Origin: Paracoccus sediminilitoris
GTDB taxonomy: Bacteria > Pseudomonadota > Alphaproteobacteria > Rhodobacterales > Rhodobacteraceae
Length of the DNA stretch: 64,000 nucleotides
Direction of reading: 5' to 3'
Assembly: GCF_003259195.1 (NCBI RefSeq)
Contig: NZ_QJPK01000001.1
Location: 434,001 to 498,000, forward strand
Shown: positions 1-9,049 of the stretch, in pieces
Layout: the number at the start of each line of letters is the position of its first letter
Position numbering within the stretch: the stretch's first letter is position 1
Made by a program: the position numbers and the translations under genes
Notes under the pieces: model-generated
The model's input: only the letters and a program-made list of their open reading frames with translations
What the model was told of the DNA's origin: nothing
The model's database searches: none

Positions 1-397
1 TGCCCTCGGGGATGCGACGGGTGACGGCCAGGATCAACGCCAGCGTCATGTCAGCGGTATCCTCGGTCACCACGCCGGGCGTGTTGCTGACTAGAACGCC
101 GCGCTGGCGGGCCGACAGCACATCCACATGATCGACGCCCGCGCCGAAATTCGCGATCAGCTTCAACCGTTCGCCCGCACGGGCCAGCATGTTGGCGTCG
201 ATCTGGTCGGTGACGGTCGGCACCAGCACGTCGACGCCCTGCATCAACGACACCAGGTCGTCGCGCGACAGACGGCTGTCGCTATCGCGCAGGACGACGT
301 CGAACAGCTCCGACATCCGCGTCTCGACGGCCTCCGGCAGGCGACGTGTGACCGCCACGCGCAGCTTCTGGCGGGCCGGGGTCGGGCTGACGGACAT
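1..397 (-). CDS. D-isomer-specific 2-hydroxyacid dehydrogenase, N-terminal part (cut by window edge)
   Basis: The first 132 residues of a NAD(P)-dependent D-2-hydroxyacid dehydrogenase (glyoxylate/hydroxypyruvate reductase-like) are present; the rest lies beyond base 1. The translation begins MSVSPTPARQKLRVAVTRRL. It contains the family hallmark LIANFGAGVDHVDV near residues 84-97, followed by GVLVSNTPGVVTEDTADMTL, the start of the inter-domain hinge before the NAD-binding Rossmann fold. The ATG at 395-397 is preceded on the minus strand by GAGGTGA at good spacing. Family members reduce 2-oxo acids such as glyoxylate or hydroxypyruvate in the cytosol. The specificity-determining half and the catalytic Arg/Glu/His are off-window, so the substrate is open. 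Confidence 0.88.
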   Translation of the reverse strand, partial: MSVSPTPARQKLRVAVTRRLPEAVETRMSELFDVVLRDSDSRLSRDDLVSLMQGVDVLVPTVTDQIDANMLARAGERLKLIANFGAGVDHVDVLSARQRGVLVSNTPGVVTEDTADMTLALILAVTRRIPEG

Positions 398-563
398 GGG
401 TCACCTCACTTTCTCGGGGTCGTGGCAGGGCCGCACTTCCAATGGCGGATCGCTTTTGGCAAACTGCCCGCGATGAGGGGCAGGCACAAGACCCCACAAG
501 GGTGCAGGACCCGACCCGGCATCGGGCAGGCCGCACCGCAAGGAAGACAGGAACGGACAGGCG

Positions 564-1124
564 ATGACATCAGTGACGGACATGGGACGGGGCGCCTTGC
601 GCGCCATCGCGCTTGCGATTGTGATGGCGGCGGCGGGCCCGGCCTTCGCCCAGGACAGCAGCGCCCCCGCCCTGCCCCAACAGGATGCCCAGGTTCAGCG
701 CGGCGCGGTCACGAACCTGCCCCTGCCCCGCTATGTCAGCCTCAAGGGCAGCGAGGGCAACGCACGGCGCGGCCCCAGCCTGTCGCATCGCATCGACTGG
801 GTCTTCCGCCACGCCGGCATGCCGCTGCGGGTGGTCGCCGAATTCGGCCATTGGCGCCGGGTCGAGGATAAGGATGGTGCGGGGGGTTGGGTGCATTATG
901 CGCTCTTGTCGGGCGTCCGGACGGCCTTGGTGACCGAAGACATGCTGCCCCTGCGCACGCGTCCGCATCTGGACGCCGACATGGTGGCGCGTGCGGAACT
1001 GGGCGCGATCCTGCGGCTGAACGAATGCGAACCCGACTGGTGCCGCGTGTCGGGCGGCGGTCAGCGGGGCTGGGTGCCCAAGACCTCGATCTGGGGCGTG
1101 GACGCCAAGGAACTGCGGGACTAG
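564..1124 (+). CDS. Exported SH3-domain protein
   Basis: This is a 186-residue protein with an N-terminal signal peptide (hydrophobic stretch about residues 11-27 ending AGPAFAQ). Two bacterial SH3-like segments follow, at about residues 55-115 (RYVSLKGSEGNARRGPSL, HWRRVED, GWVHYALLSG) and 120-182 (LPLRTRPHLDADMVARAELG, CEPDWCRVSGG, GWVPKTSIWG). This arrangement matches the SH3_4/DUF1058 family of periplasmic proteins thought to contact peptidoglycan or other envelope partners. AGG lies just upstream of the ATG; a second in-frame ATG six codons in would also keep the signal peptide. It is divergent from the 2-hydroxyacid dehydrogenase gene, with a shared 166-bp control region that shows no clear operator. 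The molecular partner is unknown. Confidence 0.85.
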   Translation: MTSVTDMGRGALRAIALAIVMAAAGPAFAQDSSAPALPQQDAQVQRGAVTNLPLPRYVSLKGSEGNARRGPSLSHRIDWVFRHAGMPLRVVAEFGHWRRVEDKDGAGGWVHYALLSGVRTALVTEDMLPLRTRPHLDADMVARAELGAILRLNECEPDWCRVSGGGQRGWVPKTSIWGVDAKELRD

Positions 1125-1181
1125 GACAAGGACCGTCCGCGCACCGCGTCAGCGGCGCGCCCCCGGCCCGGGCGGCAGCAC

Positions 1182-1198
1182 GCCGACCATCGGTCGGC
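1182..1198. terminator. Hairpin between convergent genes
   Basis: GCCGACC (1182-1188) pairs with GGTCGGC (1192-1198) around a 3-nt loop. It sits between the stop of the SH3 gene and the stop of the M3 peptidase gene. There is no T-run on either side, so a bidirectional terminator is only inferred from its position. Confidence 0.4.
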
Positions 1199-1212
1199 AC
1201 GCCACCTTGCCG

Positions 1213-3237
1213 TCACGCCAGCCCGCGCCCCTTCAGCAGGGCATCGACGCCGGGCATCCGCTGGCGGAAGGCTATCCACAGCTGATCCGCCGGGGCCGAT
1301 CCGCCACGCGACAGGATCGTCTGTTCCAACCTGCGGGCCGTGGCCGGATCGAAGATGTCGCCCGCTTCCTCAAAGGCCGCGAAGGCATCGGCATCCATCA
1401 CCTCGGACCACATATAGCTGTAATAGCCGCTGGCATAGCTGTCGCCCGCGAAGACATGGGCGAAATGCGGCGTGGCATGGCGCATGGGAATGGCCTCGGG
1501 CCCGCCCAGATCCTGCAGTACTTGCGCCTGCTTGGCCATCGCATCGACAGGTGGCGCGCCGCGATGGAAGGCCAGATCGACTAGCGCGCTCTCAAGATAT
1601 TCCACGGTGGAAAAGCCCGCATCCGCCTTGCCCGCCGCCAGCATCCGGTCGCGCAGATCGGCGGGCAGGATCTCTCCGGTCTCGTGATGACGCGCGTGCT
1701 TGTCCAGCACCGCGGGCTGTTCCAGCCAATGTTCGTAAAGCTGGCTGGGCAATTCGACGAAATCCTGCGCCACCGACGTCCCCGAGATCGAGGGCCAGGT
1801 TACATCCGACAGGATATGATGCGTGGCGTGGCCGAATTCATGAAACAGCGTATGTGCGTCATCCCAAGACAGAAAGGCCGGTGCGCCGGGCTGTTCAGGC
1901 GGGGTAAAGTTGCAGACATTCACCACGATGGCGCGCTGTCCCTCGCCCAGCTTGTGCTGCACCTGCAGCGACGAACACCAGGCCCCCGACCGCTTGGCGG
2001 GACGGGCAAAGAAATCGCCCACGAAGATCGCCATCAGCTTGCCCCCGCGCGTGACGCGCCAAGCCCGCGCATGACCATCCCACAACGGCGCATCGACCGG
2101 CTGGAATTCCAGCCCGAACAGACGTTCCGCGACATCGAAGACCGCCCCCAGCATCGCGTCCAGCGTCAGATAGGGTGCGACCTGATCGGGGTCGATCCGG
2201 TGATCGCGCCGCCGCAGCCGTTCCGCATAAAGCCGCCAGTCCCAGGCCTGCAGCGCGTCGTTCACGCCGTCGTCACGCATCATCGCGGTCAGCTTGGTCG
2301 CGTCCCCATCAGCGCGGGCGCGGGCGGCGGTCCACACCTGCGACAGCAGGTCCTGCACGCGGTCGGGCGTCCGCGCCATCTGGGTTTCCAGCTTCCAGGA
2401 TGCGAAGTCGGCATAGCCCAGCAATTGCGCGCGTTCATGGCGCAGGGCCAGAACCTCGGCGACCAGGGGCAGGTTGTCGGTGGCCTCGCCGCCTGCGCCC
2501 GCACCCGATCCACGAGCCGTCCATGCCTTGAAGGCGGTCTCGCGCAGGGCGCGGTCCGTGGCGTTTTCCAGGAAGGGGACGATCAGCGACCGGTTCAGCG
2601 TCACCACCTGCCCGGTCATGCCACGTTCCTTGGCCGCCGCGCGCATCGACCGCAGCAGCCAATCGGGCAGCCCCTGCAGCCGGTCGTCGGGAACCGCCAT
2701 GACGAAATCGCGCTCATCCGTCAGCACGTTCTGGGTGAATTGCGTCGTCAGCACGGCCATGCGGCTGCGGATCTGGGCCATGCGGGCGCGGGCATCGGCA
2801 TCCAGCCCCGCCCCCGCGCGGGTCAGGTCGCGCAGCGCCAGTTCCGTGATGCGGGCATCCTGGGGCGACAGGCCCGCGACATTGTCGGCCACCGCCTTGA
2901 CCCGTGCATAAAGCCGCGGGTCCATGCTGATCCTGCTGCCGTATTCCGCCAGCCGGGGCGCGAAATCGCGCTGCAGCGCCTGGCGCGCATCGTTCGAATC
3001 GACCGAGGCGAGGGTATAGAAGATCGACAGGACCCGGTTCAGCCCCTCATCGGCGGTTTCCATCGCGGCGACGGTATTGGCGAAACTGGGCGGTTCGGGA
3101 TTGGCGGCGATCGCCTCGGCGGCGGCTTCGGCGGCGGCAAGCTGCTGGTCGAAGGCGGGGGCGAAATCCGTATCCCGGATCAGGTCGAAGCGCGGCAGCC
3201 CTTCGGGGCCGGACCACTGCAAAAGCTCTCGGTTCAT
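1213..3237 (-). CDS. M3 family zinc metallopeptidase (oligopeptidase A / peptidyl-dipeptidase Dcp type)
   Basis: A 674-residue cytosolic thimet-type peptidase that would degrade oligopeptides, including cleaved signal peptides. The zinc motif is HTLFHEFGHATHH (HExxH), and the downstream segment YSYMWSEVMDADAF is typical of the M3 catalytic domain. The length fits the Dcp/OpdA branch (about 680 residues). The ATG at 3237 is preceded by a near-perfect AAGGAGG; an upstream TTG extension lacks family-like sequence and was rejected. It faces the SH3 gene convergently and is followed upstream by moeB on the same strand after 56 bp. Whether it acts as a dipeptidase or as an endopeptidase is not decidable here. 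Confidence 0.93.
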   Translation of the reverse strand: MNRELLQWSGPEGLPRFDLIRDTDFAPAFDQQLAAAEAAAEAIAANPEPPSFANTVAAMETADEGLNRVLSIFYTLASVDSNDARQALQRDFAPRLAEYGSRISMDPRLYARVKAVADNVAGLSPQDARITELALRDLTRAGAGLDADARARMAQIRSRMAVLTTQFTQNVLTDERDFVMAVPDDRLQGLPDWLLRSMRAAAKERGMTGQVVTLNRSLIVPFLENATDRALRETAFKAWTARGSGAGAGGEATDNLPLVAEVLALRHERAQLLGYADFASWKLETQMARTPDRVQDLLSQVWTAARARADGDATKLTAMMRDDGVNDALQAWDWRLYAERLRRRDHRIDPDQVAPYLTLDAMLGAVFDVAERLFGLEFQPVDAPLWDGHARAWRVTRGGKLMAIFVGDFFARPAKRSGAWCSSLQVQHKLGEGQRAIVVNVCNFTPPEQPGAPAFLSWDDAHTLFHEFGHATHHILSDVTWPSISGTSVAQDFVELPSQLYEHWLEQPAVLDKHARHHETGEILPADLRDRMLAAGKADAGFSTVEYLESALVDLAFHRGAPPVDAMAKQAQVLQDLGGPEAIPMRHATPHFAHVFAGDSYASGYYSYMWSEVMDADAFAAFEEAGDIFDPATARRLEQTILSRGGSAPADQLWIAFRQRMPGVDALLKGRGLA

Positions 3238-3293
3238 CAGGACCTCCTTGATTTGGCGCAACCCTAGAAGCCCCGCGCAGAGGCTGCCAGACC

Positions 3294-4313
3294 CTATTGC
3301 CCGCAAACCGGACAGGCCGGGTCGCGGGACGTGCCGATCATCCGGCTTTCGCCGTAAAGCCCGTCAAAGATCATCATCCGGCTGCGCAGGCCCTGCCCCG
3401 CGCCCGTCAGGTGCTTGATCGCCTCCAGCGCCATCATGCTGCCGATAACGCCGGGAAGGGCGCCGACGACGCCCGCCTCCGCGCAGGGGGCATCACGGGC
3501 GGGGGCGGTCGGAAACAGGCAGGCCATGCAGGGACCGCCGCGCGCCGGATCGAACAGGGTCACCTGCCCCTCCCACTGGCCGATGGCCCCCGACAGCAAG
3601 GGCACGCCCGCCGCGACGCAGGCGGCGTTGATGGCGGCGCGGCCCGCGAAGCTGTCGGTGCCGTCGATGACCAGATCATGGTCGGCGATCAGGTCGCGAT
3701 CCGCTTCGGTGATGCGACGGATCAGGGGGGTGACGTCCAGATGCGGGTTCAGGCGCAGCATCGCCTCGGCGGCGGCATAGGCCTTCGGCTCGCCCCGCAG
3801 ATCGTCGCGAAAGATCACCTGCCGTTGCAGGTTCGACAGGCTGACCGTGTCGTCATCGGCCAGGGTGACATGCCCGACGCCCGCCCCCGCCAGATAGAGA
3901 CAGATGGGCGACCCCAGTCCCCCTGCCCCGATGACCAGCACCCGCGCCTGCCGCAGGCGCATCTGCCCCGCACCGCCGATCTCATGCAGCACCAGATGGC
4001 GGGCATAGCGGTCCAGTTCCGCATCCGACATCATGTCCGATTGCGGCACGGGCGCATCATCGGGGGTCGCGCGCCTGCGCAGGCGGCGCAGGCCGGTGCG
4101 ATAGGCCATGACCATTGCCACCAGCCCGCCCAGCACCAGCCAGCCCGCCGCACTGCCCCCCAAGGCGCGCGCCACGCCGCTGTCTGGGACCGCCAACTGC
4201 ACCGCCAGCATCAGCAGCCAGACGCCGCCGACCAGCCCCCACATGATGCGTCCGGGCAGCCGGGTGACCCGCCCGAAGATCAACAACAGCGCGATGATCC
4301 ACAGGCCCAGCAT
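3294..4313 (-). CDS. moeB: Molybdopterin-synthase adenylyltransferase-like E1 enzyme with N-terminal membrane segments
   Basis: A 339-residue HesA/MoeB/ThiF family protein. The E1 domain starts near residue 94 (MMSDAELDRYARHLVLHEIG), with the ATP-binding VLVIGAGGLGSPICLYLAGAG, an Asp-containing loop (DDDTVSLSNLQRQVIF) and GTDSFAGRAAINAAC. The CxxC zinc pairs are CMAC and the C-terminal CPVCG. The enzyme adenylates the C-terminal Gly-Gly of the small molybdopterin synthase subunit (MoaD) or a related sulfur carrier. Residues 1-75 hold three hydrophobic helices followed by an Arg-rich stretch (RTGLRRLRRRA), so the protein is probably membrane-anchored. The ATG shares one base with the dut stop (TGATG), implying translational coupling. 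Confidence 0.88.
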   Translation of the reverse strand: MLGLWIIALLLIFGRVTRLPGRIMWGLVGGVWLLMLAVQLAVPDSGVARALGGSAAGWLVLGGLVAMVMAYRTGLRRLRRRATPDDAPVPQSDMMSDAELDRYARHLVLHEIGGAGQMRLRQARVLVIGAGGLGSPICLYLAGAGVGHVTLADDDTVSLSNLQRQVIFRDDLRGEPKAYAAAEAMLRLNPHLDVTPLIRRITEADRDLIADHDLVIDGTDSFAGRAAINAACVAAGVPLLSGAIGQWEGQVTLFDPARGGPCMACLFPTAPARDAPCAEAGVVGALPGVIGSMMALEAIKHLTGAGQGLRSRMMIFDGLYGESRMIGTSRDPACPVCGQ

Positions 4314-4789
4314 CAGCCCCGCACCCCGGTCGAACCGAACCCACCCGAACCGCGCGCCGTGTCATCCAGCGCCTCGACCAGCGCAAAGCGGGCCTGCGGT
4401 GCCGGGGCGACGACCATCTGCGCGATGCGGTCGCCATGACCCACCGCGAAGGGCTGATCACCCAAGTTGATCAGGATGACGCCAAGGGGGCCGCGGTAAT
4501 CGCTGTCGATGGTGCCCGGCGCGTTCGGCAGGGCGATGCCGTGCTTCAGCGCCAGGCCCGATCGGGGCCGGATCTGCACCTCCCACCCCGGGGGGATGGC
4601 AAGGGCAAGGCCGGTGGAGATCAGCGCGCGGCCCAAGGGCGGCAGGGTGATGCCCGCATCCCGCAGCGCGGCGGGGAAATTGGCGCAGAGATCGGCCCCC
4701 GCCGCGCCCGCGCTGTGATAGGCGGGCAAGGGAAGCGCGGGGTCGGCATCGGGCAGCCGCATCATCTGGATCTGGGGTATATGGGTCAT
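4313..4789 (-). CDS. dut: Deoxyuridine 5'-triphosphate nucleotidohydrolase (dUTPase)
   Basis: A 158-residue trimeric dUTPase that hydrolyses dUTP to dUMP and pyrophosphate, keeping uracil out of DNA and feeding dTMP synthesis. All five conserved motifs are visible in order: AGADL (motif 1), [11 protein letters not shown] (motif 2), [12 protein letters not shown] with the catalytic Asp (motif 3), GDRIAQMVV (motif 4) and the flexible C-terminal [10 protein letters not shown] (motif 5, P-loop-like). The length is normal. It precedes moeB with a TGATG overlap. In other alphaproteobacteria dut often pairs with coaBC; the moeB pairing here is a local arrangement. Confidence 0.97.
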   Translation of the reverse strand: MTHIPQIQMMRLPDADPALPLPAYHSAGAAGADLCANFPAALRDAGITLPPLGRALISTGLALAIPPGWEVQIRPRSGLALKHGIALPNAPGTIDSDYRGPLGVILINLGDQPFAVGHGDRIAQMVVAPAPQARFALVEALDDTARGSGGFGSTGVRG

Positions 4790-4804
4790 CGCGGGTCACC
4801 TTGC

Positions 4805-4839
4805 AAAAGCAAAGGCCGCGCGGCAATCCCCACGCGGCC
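4805..4839 (-). terminator. Rho-independent terminator after infC
   Basis: Read on the minus strand, GGCCGCG (4839-4833) pairs with CGCGGCC (4820-4814), followed by TTTGCTTTT. It lies just after the infC stop and before dut, so it separates the two transcription units. Confidence 0.7.
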
Positions 4840-4867
4840 CCCAAATTGTCGCATTACCAGCTGCAGC

Positions 4868-5407
4868 CTAGCGCGGAGAGATCATCATGACCATCTGACG
4901 GCCTTCAAGCTTGGGCATGGATTCGACCTTGCCCAGTTCCTCGACATCGGCGCGGACGCGGTGCAGCAGTTCAAGGCCCAGATCCTGGTGGGCCATCTCG
5001 CGGCCACGGAAACGCAGGGTCACCTTGACCTTGTCGCCACCTTCCAGGAATTTCAGCACGCTACGCATCTTGACATCATAGTCGTGGGTATCGGTCCCGG
5101 GACGGAACTTGATTTCCTTGACTTCGATGATCTTCTGCTTCTTGCGCGCTTCGGCTTCACGCTTCTGCTGTTCGTATTTGAATTTGCCGACATCCATGAT
5201 CTTGCAGACCGGAGGCGCCGCGTTCGGCGAAATCTCGACCAGATCCAGCCCGGCGTCCTGGGCCATCTGAAGGCCGACGGCAGGCGTGACGACGCCGACG
5301 TTCTCTCCCTCAGCGCCGATCAGGCGGATTTCGGCCACGCGGATGCGGTCGTTGACGCGGGGGCCGGTGTCACGGGTGGGCGGTGCATTATGCGGTCGAC
5401 GGGCTAT
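4868..5407 (-). CDS. infC: Translation initiation factor IF-3, apparently starting at ATA
   Basis: IF-3 binds the 30S subunit, prevents 50S joining and proofreads the initiator tRNA and start codon. The N-domain reads [21 protein letters not shown], then [17 protein letters not shown]. The linker is Lys-rich ([16 protein letters not shown]) and the C-domain contains [41 protein letters not shown] (quoted here in part as family signature). No ATG/GTG/TTG lies at the expected N-terminus. AAAAGGAG sits 7 nt before an in-frame ATA at 5405-5407, giving 179 residues, the normal IF-3 size. Non-canonical infC starts (AUU in E. coli) are known to let IF-3 repress its own translation, so ATA probably does the same here. 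Confidence 0.93.
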   Translation of the reverse strand: MARRPHNAPPTRDTGPRVNDRIRVAEIRLIGAEGENVGVVTPAVGLQMAQDAGLDLVEISPNAAPPVCKIMDVGKFKYEQQKREAEARKKQKIIEVKEIKFRPGTDTHDYDVKMRSVLKFLEGGDKVKVTLRFRGREMAHQDLGLELLHRVRADVEELGKVESMPKLEGRQMVMMISPR

Positions 5408-5615
5408 GGCGGTGCTCCTTTTATAGCCAATACGAAGGGTGACAGGAAAATAAGGGCGCGGACCCGCCGATACAACCGGAATTGACGCTATCAGCGCGCA
5501 AATGGGCATGTTTTGTGCCGATGGCCGCCCTGTTGCGGGCCTGCGCGGCTTTTCGGGCTGCACCGGCTGTGCCATAGAAGACCGCAAGACGGATTTTCCG
5601 GTTCAGGGGTGCGGG

Positions 5616-6278
5616 ATGCGAAGAATACTGCCGATCGTCGTGATTCTTCTGCTGGCGGTTGCCGGCGGATGGCTGTGGATGCAGCGCAATGTGCCATCGA
5701 CCGACCAGACGGCCATGACCGACCTGCCCGCGACACCTGCCGGAGAGGCCGCCGTCGTCGCCGACCGGGCCGCCGAAGAGGCCGATGCCGCCGCCGAGGA
5801 AGCCGCCGCCGACGAAAGCCAGGCCGCAGCCGATGCCGCAGCCGATGCGGCGGCCGACGCGGCAGCCATCGCCGCCGACGCCGCCGCCGAAGCCGCCCGA
5901 GCATCGGAGGAATCGAACATCGATCCGGCCAGCGACGCGGCACAGGCCGCCGAGGACGCAGCCGAGGCCGCCATCGATGCCGCCGACACCGCAGCCCGCG
6001 CCGCCGCCGAAAGCGGCGACCCCGAGGCCGCAGCCGATGCCGCCAGGGATGCGGCGGAAGCCACCGCCGACACCGCCAATGCCGCGGCCGTCGCCGCCCG
6101 CATCGAGACGTTGCTGACGCCACAGGGCTTTGACGCCGCCCGCGTCCGGGCGATGATCGACGAGGCGCAGATCCCCGACGCGCAGAAGGCCACATTGCGT
6201 CGCCTGATCGACACCGCGGGCAGCAACCCCGAACTGCTGCGCGCGGCCCTGGATCAGGTCAAGCAGGTCATGCGCTGA
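5616..6278 (+). CDS. Membrane-anchored alanine-rich helical repeat protein
   Basis: A 220-residue protein of unknown function. It has a single N-terminal membrane segment (RRILPIVVILLLAVAGGWLW, residues 2-21). Residues about 45-170 are extraordinarily rich in Ala with Asp/Glu, in quasi-repeats such as ADAAADAAADAAA, predicted to form long amphipathic helix. A more ordinary C-terminal domain ends the protein (IETLLTPQGFDAARVRAMIDEAQIPD). The topology suggests a periplasmic stalk anchored in the inner membrane. The ATG at 5616 places the hydrophobic stretch at the N-terminus; the in-frame ATG at 5502 would add a Cys-rich leader and is less likely. The stop overlaps the next ATG (TGATG), so the two are co-translated. 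Confidence 0.75.
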   Translation: MRRILPIVVILLLAVAGGWLWMQRNVPSTDQTAMTDLPATPAGEAAVVADRAAEEADAAAEEAAADESQAAADAAADAAADAAAIAADAAAEAARASEESNIDPASDAAQAAEDAAEAAIDAADTAARAAAESGDPEAAADAARDAAEATADTANAAAVAARIETLLTPQGFDAARVRAMIDEAQIPDAQKATLRRLIDTAGSNPELLRAALDQVKQVMR

Positions 6279-7153
6279 TGCCTGTCCTTCCCGTCCGGGA
6301 TTTCGACGGGTTTCTGTCGCGCAAGCCCGCGCAACTGGCCGAGGGGCCCATCGCGATCATCCTGGTCGAGGACGATGTCGAGGTGCTGCGCACCGTCCGC
6401 CACCACCTGGACATCGGATTTCGCCACATCCTGCTGCTGTCGCGCCTGGCGATCGACTTGCCCGAGGAAATCCTGCCCAAAGTGACCCAACTGGGGCATG
6501 AAACGCTGCGGCCCAATGCCCATGTCGCGGGGGTGAACGGCGTCATCAAGGCCGTTCCGCCGGGGACCTGGCTGTATTACGGCTTCAACGCCGAATTCCT
6601 GTTCTATCCCTTCAGCGAAAGCCGGACGGTCGGTGAACTGCTCACCTTCCACACCGAGGAACGGCGCAGCGCGATGTTGACCTATGTGGTCGACCTCTAT
6701 GCGCCGGACCTGACGCGGGCGCCGAACGGCGTCGATCCGGACAACGCCATGTTCGACAGGACCGGCTATTACGCGCTTGGCCGCAAGGGGCCGGGCGGGC
6801 AGCACAGGGAACGCCAGCTGGATTTCCACGGCGGGCTGCGCTGGCGATACGAGGAATTCCTGCCCGCCGACCGACGCCGCATCGACCGCATCGCCCTGTT
6901 CCGTGCCGCCACCGATCTGAAGGTGACCCCCGATCACCGCTTCTCGATCGAGGAATACAACACCTATGCCTGCCCTTGGCACCACAACCTGACGGCGGCC
7001 ATCGCGTCCTTCCGGGTGGCCAAGGCGCTGGCCACCAATCCCGGATCGCGCGAGCGTGTGCGCGACATGACCTGGCGCAACTCTCACAGGTTCGACTGGC
7101 GGGCGCAGCAGCTGATGGATCTGGGGCTGATGGAACCCGGACAATGGTTCTGA
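6278..7153 (+). CDS. Putative glycosyltransferase-like protein of unknown specificity
   Basis: A 291-residue protein without signal peptide or clear membrane helix. Residues about 23-60 resemble the start of family-2-like glycosyltransferases (GPIAIILVEDDVEVLRTVRHH, then GFRHILLLSR). The C-terminal part (CPWHHNLTAAIASFRVAKAL, DMTWRNSHRFDWRAQQL) looks like the uncharacterised glycosyl-transferase-like proteins common in Rhodobacteraceae. I do not see a convincing DxD metal site beyond EDD/DPDN, so activity is uncertain. It overlaps the Ala-rich anchored protein gene by one base, which suggests a shared envelope role. The assignment is from sequence resemblance only. Confidence 0.55.
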   Translation: MPVLPVRDFDGFLSRKPAQLAEGPIAIILVEDDVEVLRTVRHHLDIGFRHILLLSRLAIDLPEEILPKVTQLGHETLRPNAHVAGVNGVIKAVPPGTWLYYGFNAEFLFYPFSESRTVGELLTFHTEERRSAMLTYVVDLYAPDLTRAPNGVDPDNAMFDRTGYYALGRKGPGGQHRERQLDFHGGLRWRYEEFLPADRRRIDRIALFRAATDLKVTPDHRFSIEEYNTYACPWHHNLTAAIASFRVAKALATNPGSRERVRDMTWRNSHRFDWRAQQLMDLGLMEPGQWF

Positions 7154-7257
7154 TGGCATTTTGCTTGCCCTTGCGCCATCTTGACCCCAGATGATAGACG
7201 CTTCGGCAATCACAAAACACGACCGGCCCAAGGGCCGTAAACGGAAGGCCCCTACGC

Positions 7258-7767
7258 ATGGCGATGACCAAGACCAGCTTCGACCGCGACGATCTGCTCG
7301 CCTGCGCCCGCGGAGAGCTGTTTGGCCCCGGCAATGCGCAGCTGCCCGAACCGCCGATGCTGATGATGGATCGCATCACTGACGTGTCCGAGGACCGTGG
7401 CGAACATGGCAAGGGCCATATCACCGCCGAATTCAACATCAATCCGGACCTGTGGTTCTTCGGCTGCCATTTCCCCGGCAACCCCATCATGCCCGGCTGC
7501 CTTGGCCTTGACGGTCTGTGGCAGCTGACCGGCTTCAACCTGGGCTGGCGCGGCTGGGAAGGCCGCGGCTATGCCTTGGGCGTCGGAGAGGTCAAGCTGA
7601 CCGGCATGGTCCGCCCCGACCGCAAGCTGCTGACCTATCACGTCGATTTCACCAAGGCTGTCCAGACGCGTCGCCTGACCATGGGCGTGGCCGATGGCCG
7701 GGTCGAGGCCGATGGCGAGGTCATTTATCTGGTCAAGGACATGAAAGTGGCCCTTTCGGCCAGCTGA
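7258..7767 (+). CDS. fabA: 3-hydroxydecanoyl-[ACP] dehydratase/isomerase
   Basis: A 169-residue hot-dog-fold enzyme that dehydrates 3-hydroxyacyl-ACP and isomerises trans-2- to cis-3-decenoyl-ACP, the branch point of anaerobic-type unsaturated fatty acid synthesis. The active-site segment is clear: [20 protein letters not shown], with catalytic His in CHFPGNP and Asp in LGLDG. The length is typical of FabA (about 170), not the shorter FabZ. It leads a fabA-fabB-fabI unit, with fabB starting 26 bp downstream. The 104-bp gap upstream (7154-7257) carries a small hairpin around CGGCCCAAGGGCCG and otherwise no recognisable operator. The neighbouring irr gene seen in some relatives is absent here. 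Confidence 0.97.
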   Translation: MAMTKTSFDRDDLLACARGELFGPGNAQLPEPPMLMMDRITDVSEDRGEHGKGHITAEFNINPDLWFFGCHFPGNPIMPGCLGLDGLWQLTGFNLGWRGWEGRGYALGVGEVKLTGMVRPDRKLLTYHVDFTKAVQTRRLTMGVADGRVEADGEVIYLVKDMKVALSAS

Positions 7768-7793
7768 CACCATTCACATCGAAGGAGGCCCCC

Positions 7794-9023
7794 ATGCGAC
7801 GCGTCGTCATCACCGGGCTAGGGATCGTTTCACCCATCGGCAACAACGCCGATGAGGTCACCGCCAGCCTGAAGAACAGCAAGTCGGGCATCGTCTTCGC
7901 GCCCGAATATGCCGAACACGGCTTTCGCAGCCAGGTCCACGGCATGCCGCAGATCACGCTGGAGGATCACATCGACAAGCGCAACCTGCGCTTCATGGGT
8001 CCGGGCGCGGCCTATAACTTCATCGCCATGGAACAGGCGATCAAGGATAGCGGGCTTGAGGAAGGCGATGTGTCGAACCCGCGCACCGGCCTGATCATGG
8101 GCTCGGGCGGTCCTTCGACCAGCAATTTCTTCGAGGCGCATCGCATCGTCATCGAAAAGGGCGCGCCCAAGCGCATGGGCCCCTTCATGGTGACGCGCTG
8201 CATGTCGTCCACCAATTCGGCCTGCCTTGCGACGCCCTTCAAGATCAAGGGCGTGAACTATTCCATCACCTCGGCCTGCGCGACATCCGCCCATTGCATC
8301 GGCAACGGGGTCGAGCAGATCCAGATGGGCAAGCAGGACATCGTCTTTGCCGGCGGCGGCGAGGAGCTGGACTGGACGCTGTCGTGCCTGTTTGACGCAA
8401 TGGGCGCGATGTCGTCGAAATACAATGACACGCCGGAAACCGCGTCGCGCCCCTATGACGCGACCCGCGACGGCTTTGTCATCTCGGGCGGCGGCGGCGT
8501 CGTCGTGCTGGAGGAACTGTCCCACGCCTTGGCGCGGGGTGCCAAGATCTATGCCGAGGTCACCGGTTACGGTGCCACCAGCGATGGATACGACATGGTC
8601 GCCCCCTCGGGCGAGGGTGGCGAACGGGCGATGCGCGTCGCCATGGACACCCTGCCCGAAGGCCGCAAGGTCAGCTATGTGAACGCGCATGGGACCTCGA
8701 CCCCGGTGGGCGATCTGGGCGAGATCCAGGCCATCCGCCGCATCTTCGGCGAAGGCACGACGCCCCCCGTCAGCTCGACCAAATCCCTGACCGGTCACAG
8801 CCTGGGCGCGACGGGCGTCCACGAGGCGATCTACAGCCTGCTTATGTTGCAAAATGACTTCATTGCAGCCTCGGCGAACGTGACCACTCTGGACCCCGAG
8901 ATTCAATCGGGCGAGATTGCAACCAGCCGTGTGGACAACGCAGGGTTGGATTCGATCCTGTCGAACAGCTTCGGCTTCGGGGGGACGAACGCCTCTCTGC
9001 TGATGTCCCGCTATCAGGACTAA
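7794..9023 (+). CDS. fabB: 3-oxoacyl-[ACP] synthase I
   Basis: A 409-residue beta-ketoacyl-ACP synthase that elongates acyl-ACP, in this pairing including the unsaturated cis-3-decenoyl-ACP made by FabA. It has the thiolase-fold Cys-His-His triad: [16 protein letters not shown] (nucleophile Cys about 163), [12 protein letters not shown] and [15 protein letters not shown]. The N-terminus is [17 protein letters not shown]. The ATG at 7794 has GAAGGAGG upstream; a longer open frame reaching back over fabA is not coding. Pairing with fabA favours FabB (KAS I) over FabF (KAS II). Confidence 0.96.
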   Translation: MRRVVITGLGIVSPIGNNADEVTASLKNSKSGIVFAPEYAEHGFRSQVHGMPQITLEDHIDKRNLRFMGPGAAYNFIAMEQAIKDSGLEEGDVSNPRTGLIMGSGGPSTSNFFEAHRIVIEKGAPKRMGPFMVTRCMSSTNSACLATPFKIKGVNYSITSACATSAHCIGNGVEQIQMGKQDIVFAGGGEELDWTLSCLFDAMGAMSSKYNDTPETASRPYDATRDGFVISGGGGVVVLEELSHALARGAKIYAEVTGYGATSDGYDMVAPSGEGGERAMRVAMDTLPEGRKVSYVNAHGTSTPVGDLGEIQAIRRIFGEGTTPPVSSTKSLTGHSLGATGVHEAIYSLLMLQNDFIAASANVTTLDPEIQSGEIATSRVDNAGLDSILSNSFGFGGTNASLLMSRYQD

Positions 9024-9049
9024 CAGCAAAAATAATATTGGAGCCGGTC

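Noticed and set aside
5502..5615. N-terminal extension of the Ala-rich protein starting at ATG 5502
   Set aside because: It would bury the membrane segment behind 38 Cys-rich residues and lies in the infC promoter region; ATG 5616 fits better.
5760..6090. Short repeated GCCGCCGA/GCAGCC units resembling a direct-repeat array
   Set aside because: They are alanine and aspartate codons of the Ala-rich protein, with no spacer structure as in CRISPR.
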